From Cladorhizidae sp. MBARI D1340-BT2 (taxonomy: Eukaryota > Porifera > Demospongiae > Poecilosclerida > Cladorhizidae): 64,000 nucleotides of DNA. The notes beneath the pieces are model-generated. The model was not told the origin of the DNA. It was given only the letters and a program-made list of their open reading frames with translations, and searched no databases. Below are positions 59,208 to 64,000 of this stretch, piece by piece (the first letter of the stretch is position 1; the number at the start of each line of letters is the position of its first letter). The stretch is taken from contig JAQNBH010000014.1 in the NCBI GenBank assembly GCA_028752905.1, positions 32,946,276 to 33,010,275 of the forward strand, in the 5' to 3' direction. Both the position numbers and the translations under genes were made by a program.

Positions 59208-60102
59208 AGTGTATGTTATTATTCTTGTTCCAGCCTCCCATGAAGCTATATGTTACTACTTGTTCCAGCCTCTCATGAAGCTGTATGTTACTATTCTTGT
59301 TCTAGCCTCTCATGAAGCTGTATATTACTATTCTTGTTCCAGCCTCTCATGACGCTGTATGTTACTTTCTAGCCTCTCATGAAGCTATTCTTGTTCTAGC
59401 CTCTCATGAAGCTGTATGTTACTATTCTTGTTCTAGCCTCTCATGAAGCTGTATGTTACTATTCTTGTTCCAGCCTCTCATGAAGCTATTCTTGTTCCAG
59501 CCTCTCATGAAGGTGTATGTTACTATTCTTGTTCCAGCTTCTCATGAAGCTGTGCGTTACTATTCTTGTTCCAGCCGCTCATGAAGCTTTATGTTACTAT
59601 TCTTGTTCTAGCCTCTCATGAAGCGGCATGTTACTATTCTTGTTCTAGCCTCTCATGAAGCTGTATGTTACTATTCTTGTTCCAGCCTCTCATGAAGCTG
59701 TATGTTACTATTCTTGTTCAAGCCTCTCATGAAGCTGTATATTACTATTCTTGTTCCAGCCTCTCATGAAGCTGTATGTTACTATTCTTGTTCCAGCCTC
59801 TCATGAAGTTGTATGTTACTATTCTTGTTCCAGCCTCTCATGAAGCTTTATGTTACTATTCTTGTTCCAGACTCTCATGAAGCTTTGTTACTATTCTTGT
59901 TCCAGCCTCTCATGAAGCTGTATGTTACTATTCTTGTTCCAGCCTCTCATGAAGTTGTATGTTACTATTCTTGTTCCAGCCTCTCATGAAGCTTTATGTT
60001 ACTATTCTTGTTCCAGACTCTCATGAAGCTTTGTTACTATTCTTGTTCTAGCCTCTCATGAAGCTGTATGTTACTATTCTTGTTCTAGCCTCTCATGAAG
60101 CT
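59208..60102. repeat. 37-bp satellite, copy B, about 24 units
   Basis: The same unit as 44590-46388 but half the copy number, and without the regular CC/CT alternation. A block containing GAAGTTGTATG and GAAGCTTTATG variants occurs twice (about 59800 and 59945). Confidence 0.95.
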
Positions 60103-60795
60103 GAACTCTCTCTGCATATAAGATAATTATTAGTCTATTCTGTGAACTCCATAAACTTCCCTAAAAGTTACTATATTATTCATGAAGTGCACTGAACAGC
60201 TATTGTGTGCAACTGTAATGATTATTTAATAGACACTGTTGCTGTATGGAATCAACAGTCACATTTCACTTATGCATTTATGATTGAATAATGCATAATC
60301 AAGCAGAATAGAGAGAGGAAGGGACAGAGAGAGCCAGAACTTTTGTTGCTCAGGGAAATTAAACATCTAAAACATCAACTACCAACATTTTCATGATTTC
60401 TGATGGAAACATTTGCCGATGTTACATTTGAGGCCTAACTGTTGATACCTTGCACACTCTAGAAATGTGCATCCCATGCCATAATGATCCAGCATGATTC
60501 TGCTGCATTGTTCTCTCTAAGCCCTGATGTCTTGTAACAAGAACATAGTGATTGTGCATGACCGCTTGTTTGTGCATGTTTGGCAAAAAGAGTGGTACTG
60601 TTAAATAGAGTAGGCTGCATTATCAATAATCTGCAGCTAGGGATTGTGCTACTAATGACCAATAGAGAAATATATCATTTCTGAGGAGGCTTGTGCCAGT
60701 TTTGAGTGGAATTTCATCCACTTATTGGGCATCCCAAAGTTACATTGTGATACAATGAGGATAAGCATAAGGCCAGATAAGAGAGTGCATCTTCA

Positions 60796-61125
60796 TTAGC
60801 AATGATTCTCTTGGTACACCACATGAAAATTATACTCTTGCAGAACTAGTGTCCAAGGACAAAGCATGACTTCCTTTTCTTGGGCTGATAAACTACTGCA
60901 AGCAGATAATCTGTGAAGAGCCTGATATGTCATCCAATGATAGGTAAACATTCTCTGTGAATTACACTGTACTGATGACTTGGTCAGTAAGTGACTAGCA
61001 TATGCAATAACATGACCATCCTGTTCCAACACATCTCCAACCACCACAGCATTTGCATCTGTTTGAAGATCAACTTCTGGCACAGATTGGTCAAAGCAAT
61101 CAGGGGCATACCAAGATATAAGCAC
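60796..61125 (-). pseudogene. Ty3/gypsy RNase H remnant
   Basis: A minus-strand open frame of 109 aa with VDLQTDANAVVVGDVLEQDG, VIAYASHLLTKSS and WTLVLQEYNFHVVYQ. These are the TDAS-like start, the IAYASR-like strand and the end of the RNase H domain of gypsy polymerases. The middle is shortened and the usual ExE block (QNYxxxEKExLA) is replaced by unrelated residues, so it is not expected to be active. Confidence 0.85.
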
Positions 61126-61347
61126 TGACTAGGTGTTCTCTCAAAGTGTTGAGCGACACTTAGCCTATTTCCTGGAATGGATAATATGCTCTATTGCTCA
61201 AACTGTTGAGTAGTGGTACAAAATCTGCAAACCTGGGTTTAAAGATGTGAGTTACTGAGCAAAACTGACATCTCTCTGTTTCAGGATTGGTAATACTGCT
61301 ATACTGTGTTCTATAGAGACCGTAAAGCTACGACCTAAAGTTAAAAA
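61126..61347. other. Decayed gypsy interval between RT and RNase H
   Basis: No clear frame. Position and orientation fit the RT thumb/connection region of the same element. Confidence 0.45.
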
Positions 61348-61674
61348 TTATGTGACATAAGCAGCCAACAACCAATCAAGGACTTCTTGGTCATTTGTGT
61401 CATGCGATTTCTCATCTGCAGTATGCACTAAATATCCTCCAGATATCCATAAGACTTTGGAAGTGGCCACTCCTGCTAATCTAATGAAACTGAAACAAAC
61501 CCACTCCAGCCCCTGATCAAAGTAAAGTTTCCTCCTGGTCTGGCTTCTGCCACATCCACTCTGCAGATTTATTGTTGAAAACGTGGTGGAGTCGAGATTG
61601 ACCGACTTCATCAGGTAATGGAAGAGGTGTGCATCTTTTGTTGTGGTTTTATTAAGTTCACATAATTGACACAC
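61348..61674 (-). pseudogene. Ty3/gypsy RT remnant
   Basis: The minus strand reads NKTTTKDAHLFHYLMKSVNL and then STTFSTINLQSGC, matching the NKxTxKDAxPLP...FSTxDLxSGY segment of gypsy RT that carries the first catalytic Asp (here replaced by Asn in INLQSG). The sequence after that is scrambled. The 61368-61460 part recurs at 16770-16880. Confidence 0.8.
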
Positions 61675-62984
61675 TGACTGTGTTGCATGATTTTTTGGGG
61701 TATAATTACTGCAGTCCTATTCAAAGGCTAGAACCTGCCTCAATAATGTCATGTTTTAGCACGTGTGAAGTACCTTTTGATTTCCTGTCGATGGTGTGCT
61801 GGTATGCAATGTGGGAGGACTTTAAAAGGATTACTTTTTCTAAGCAAAGGTCAGCAGAATCTGGTACTTGCAGCTCTCAGAGGAATGACACTCATAAAGC
61901 TGCTATTTAAGAATTCTTGTGCATTATGGATTTTGCAATGGGCTTTTAAAATTCTGGATCTGGGATGCTTTGGCATTTCCAACTTTTTTGTGGCTTAAAT
62001 AATCTTCTTCTCGCCAGCAAAACACCTGAAAAGCATCATTTTTATGCAGCTGGCTCAAATCTGGCTTAGTCATCAACTATCACAATCACCAACTTGGTGA
62101 TTGATTAAGGTCTGGTTACAAATATATAATTTTACAAGGACGTGCAATTTGTAATGATCATAACTTTTTTGTATTCAGTTTATTCCATAGAAAAAGGCAG
62201 ACTTTTAAAAGGGGGGGCTTTAGGTCAAACCACAAAAAACATGCCACGAAGTAAAAGCCGTCATAACTTTTAGGTTTCTAGGGCTACAAATATAATTTTT
62301 GTGTCAAAAGATAGCCCTTTCTATGTGCTTTCAAGTGATATGTATAATAATATATTTACAGGTGTCTAGATACCTGCAGCCATCAGACCTCCTCAAAATC
62401 ACCATTCACAGCTTCCCATCTTGGATATTGGATCAAATGACTTCAAATTTGTTGTTTGTTTAGATAATGCATTACTCTTTGTTATCAATGATCAGAATAT
62501 AAAAAAAAAATATTCCCACTGTTTGCTGGGTTCATATAGATGCCACGCCCACTAAGCAACATAACTTTTTATTATTATGAATTAAAAAAAAATTGACCGT
62601 TGAACACAAAGAGCAAGCTTCAAAATGATATACAAGGTATGGGCTTTTTTAAACCTAGTTATGCTGTGAATGGCGATTGGAAACCAGAATTTGACAAAAA
62701 GCTGTTACAGCCTTCTAAAGGGGGACCGAGGGTATTTTTTACTTTTTTAAATATTACTTGTGGTTACAAATTTAGAGCTCCGTAGATTCTGAAAGCTTCA
62801 TGGTATGGACTTGATATATAGCTCAAAAGATAGGTCTCTGTGTGCTCTATTTTGATACTAAAATATGTTTCATAGGTATAACTATAGGCAAGTTACTAGA
62901 CCCTAAAGTGGAGGGACCTCAAAAACCTGCATCCCAAAGTCCCCAACCAGAATAACTCCAGATTGCTAAGTGCAAAATGAAATT
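61675..62984. other. No gene recognised
   Basis: Short frames at 61680-61998 and 62600-62785 without domains. AT-rich unique-looking DNA otherwise. Confidence 0.5.
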
Positions 62985-63149
62985 GGTACGAGTGGGCCCT
63001 AGAGCATGCAATGACCTAACCGCGCGGGTAGAAAATTGACGTTGCAATCAACGCCCCCTTCAATTTTCCACCCGCGAGCTCGACCAGGTAATACATTTTT
63101 AACGCCTAATGAAAAAGGTCATTGCATGCTTCCTCTAGCCACTCGTACC
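62985..63149. mobile_element. GC-rich 165-bp foldback (MITE-like) element
   Basis: Terminal inverted repeats are GGTACGAGTGG (62985-62995) and CCACTCGTACC (63139-63149). A subterminal pair is AGCATGCAATGACC (63003-63016) with GGTCATTGCATGCT (63117-63130). An inner pair is 63023-63039 and 63060-63076 with one mismatch. Together they could fold into one long hairpin. CpG-rich against AT-rich flanks. No clear target-site duplication was seen; the right flank is the GAT microsatellite. Confidence 0.8.
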
Positions 63150-63552
63150 ATGATAATGATGATGATGATGATGATGATGAAGATGATGATGATGATGTGA
63201 TGATGACGAAGATTATGATGATGATGATGATGATGACAACAATAACAACAATAAAAACAAGAAAAATAACAACAACAAGTTATAATAGTAGTAGTAGTAA
63301 TAATAATAATAACAACAACAAAAATAAAATAACAATAATTAATAACAATAACAATAACAATAAAAATGACCATAGCAAAGACAATAGCAAAAACAATAAT
63401 AAAAAAATAATGACAAAAATAACAATAACAACAACAACAACATCAAAAATAATAACAGCAACAATAATAGCAACAATAATAATAACAACAATAATAACAA
63501 CAATAATAAACAACAATAATAACAATAATAATAACAGTAATAATAATAATTA
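63150..63552. repeat. GAT then AAC/AAT triplet microsatellite, second copy
   Basis: The same compound order and interruptions as 53355-54240 but shorter. The right flank TAATAATTAGTAATTATAAT is identical in both. Confidence 0.93.
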
Positions 63553-63694
63553 GTAATTATAATACTTCTCTATAACAATGCTCTTTAGTAAAACACTCAA
63601 AATCGGTGAGAGAATAAAAAATATGTGCAAATTCCAAAATTCCATAAGAAGAGTTCCTTATTTCAACCTGTAAAGATTATTGCTTTTAAACTAC
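63553..63694. repeat. Third partial copy of the segmental-duplication left edge
   Basis: CTTTAGTAAAACACTCAAAA, AGAATAAAAAATATGTGC and TAAAGATTATTGCTTTTAAA match 40355-40470 and 54255-54380. The match ends at about 63694, where the 37.2 kb repeat begins. Confidence 0.85.
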
Positions 63695-64000
63695 AGAGAT
63701 GATCATGAATCACTTGCATTGTTTGCATTGCCAATAAGGGTGAAATAATTGTATTGTTTTTGTTATTTTAATTCACACTATGAAGACCAAAGAATTTTTT
63801 TGAAATATGAATGAGCTGATTTGAAAGAGAAACTTACAAATATTTGAAGTCAGCAGAAAATAATTGTAAACGTTTGGTACTTTTGGTTGAATTGCTACAT
63901 TGTTAACCGAAGTATGATCACGCATAGCTGCTACTAGTTGATTTGAGACAATACCAAGTTGATTAGATAGGCACATAATCAACTGTCTGTCCACTTATTC
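63695..64000. repeat. Interspersed repeat shared with 37220-37450, then unrecognised end
   Basis: Matches the 37.2 kb copy to about 63885 and then diverges. No gene was recognised to the window end. Confidence 0.75.

Larger units (their letters stand above)
54250..60920. repeat. Segmental duplication, copy B
   Basis: Collinear with 40350-47170. It contains, in order, the unique-like 54.25-55.39 kb, CTAT repeat (55415-55860), G tracts (56443-56520), 33-bp repeat (56650-57010), 21-bp repeat (57553-58268), dispersed repeat (58390-59160), 37-bp satellite (59208-60102) and the gypsy-derived flank. Similarity outside the arrays is high, with scattered small indels. Confidence 0.9.

Noticed and set aside
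61565..61640. CTGATGAAGTCG...CGACT on the minus strand, resembling a hammerhead start
   Set aside because: It lies in frame inside the gypsy RT remnant (KSVNLDSTTFSTINLQSG). The match is explained by coding sequence, and the GAAAC box is absent.

Overview
This window looks like repeat-rich, AT-rich nuclear DNA of an early-branching marine animal. A sponge or cnidarian is plausible, but I cannot name the species. The reasons are degraded eukaryotic retroelements and transposons of several classes (Penelope-like, Ty3/gypsy, non-LTR, hAT), many satellites, TATA-type promoters, and the absence of operons or bacterial ribosome-binding sites. No rRNA, tRNA, CRISPR array or bacterial gene cluster was recognised.

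The only convincing host-type genes are three paralogous, intronless, single-exon genes for small (about 280 aa) proteins without signal peptides. They resemble the ETX/MTX2 (aerolysin-like) beta-pore-forming family, and some cnidarian cytolysins are of this type. They lie on the + strand at 3978-4820, 23619-24467 and 50383-51254. The first two are intact; the third is broken by a frameshift near 50730-50740. All three share a compact promoter: an upstream TTTCAGTC block, then TATAAAAG 77-86 bp before the ATG, then a TCAG initiator-like site. Copies 2 and 3 also share about 1 kb of upstream DNA containing the same non-LTR reverse transcriptase remnant, so they are a segmental duplication. Copy 1 shares only the promoter, the gene and some 3' flank.

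Layout: 1-3.8 kb, a TTAGGG-rich 76-bp satellite and dispersed repeats; 3.8-5 kb, toxin-like gene 1; 6.3-8 kb, Penelope-like pol remnants; 8.2-9.5 kb, a 31-bp satellite; 9.6-10.9 kb, a non-LTR remnant; 11-17.4 kb, simple repeats, a gypsy fragment and a 40-bp satellite; 18.8-21.3 kb, a hAT transposase pseudogene; 22.9-24.7 kb, RT remnant plus toxin-like gene 2; 25.5-30.4 kb, a degraded Ty3/gypsy element (gag, integrase, primer-binding-site-like end, LTR-like ends) invaded by other repeats; 31-33.5 kb, a non-LTR-like RT pseudogene and Penelope GIY-YIG remnants; 33.7-35.4 kb, a large 43-bp satellite with TATAAATA in nearly every unit; 36-37.2 kb, two Penelope fragments in opposite orientation; 40.35-47.2 kb and 54.25-60.9 kb, two copies of one segmental duplication packed with satellites; 49.4-51.3 kb, foldback insertion, RT remnant and broken toxin-like gene 3; 51.5-52 kb, a hAT C-terminal fragment; 60.8-61.7 kb, gypsy RNase H and RT; 63 kb, a GC-rich foldback element.

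A second theme is a short interspersed family carrying a hammerhead-ribozyme-like core (CTGATGA, a 6-bp stem II, GAAAC). It is present at least eight times. One copy is a 180-bp foldback with a 9-bp direct-repeat flank and an apparent empty site in the paralogous duplication. Another has been amplified into a tandem array of half-cores ending in one complete core.
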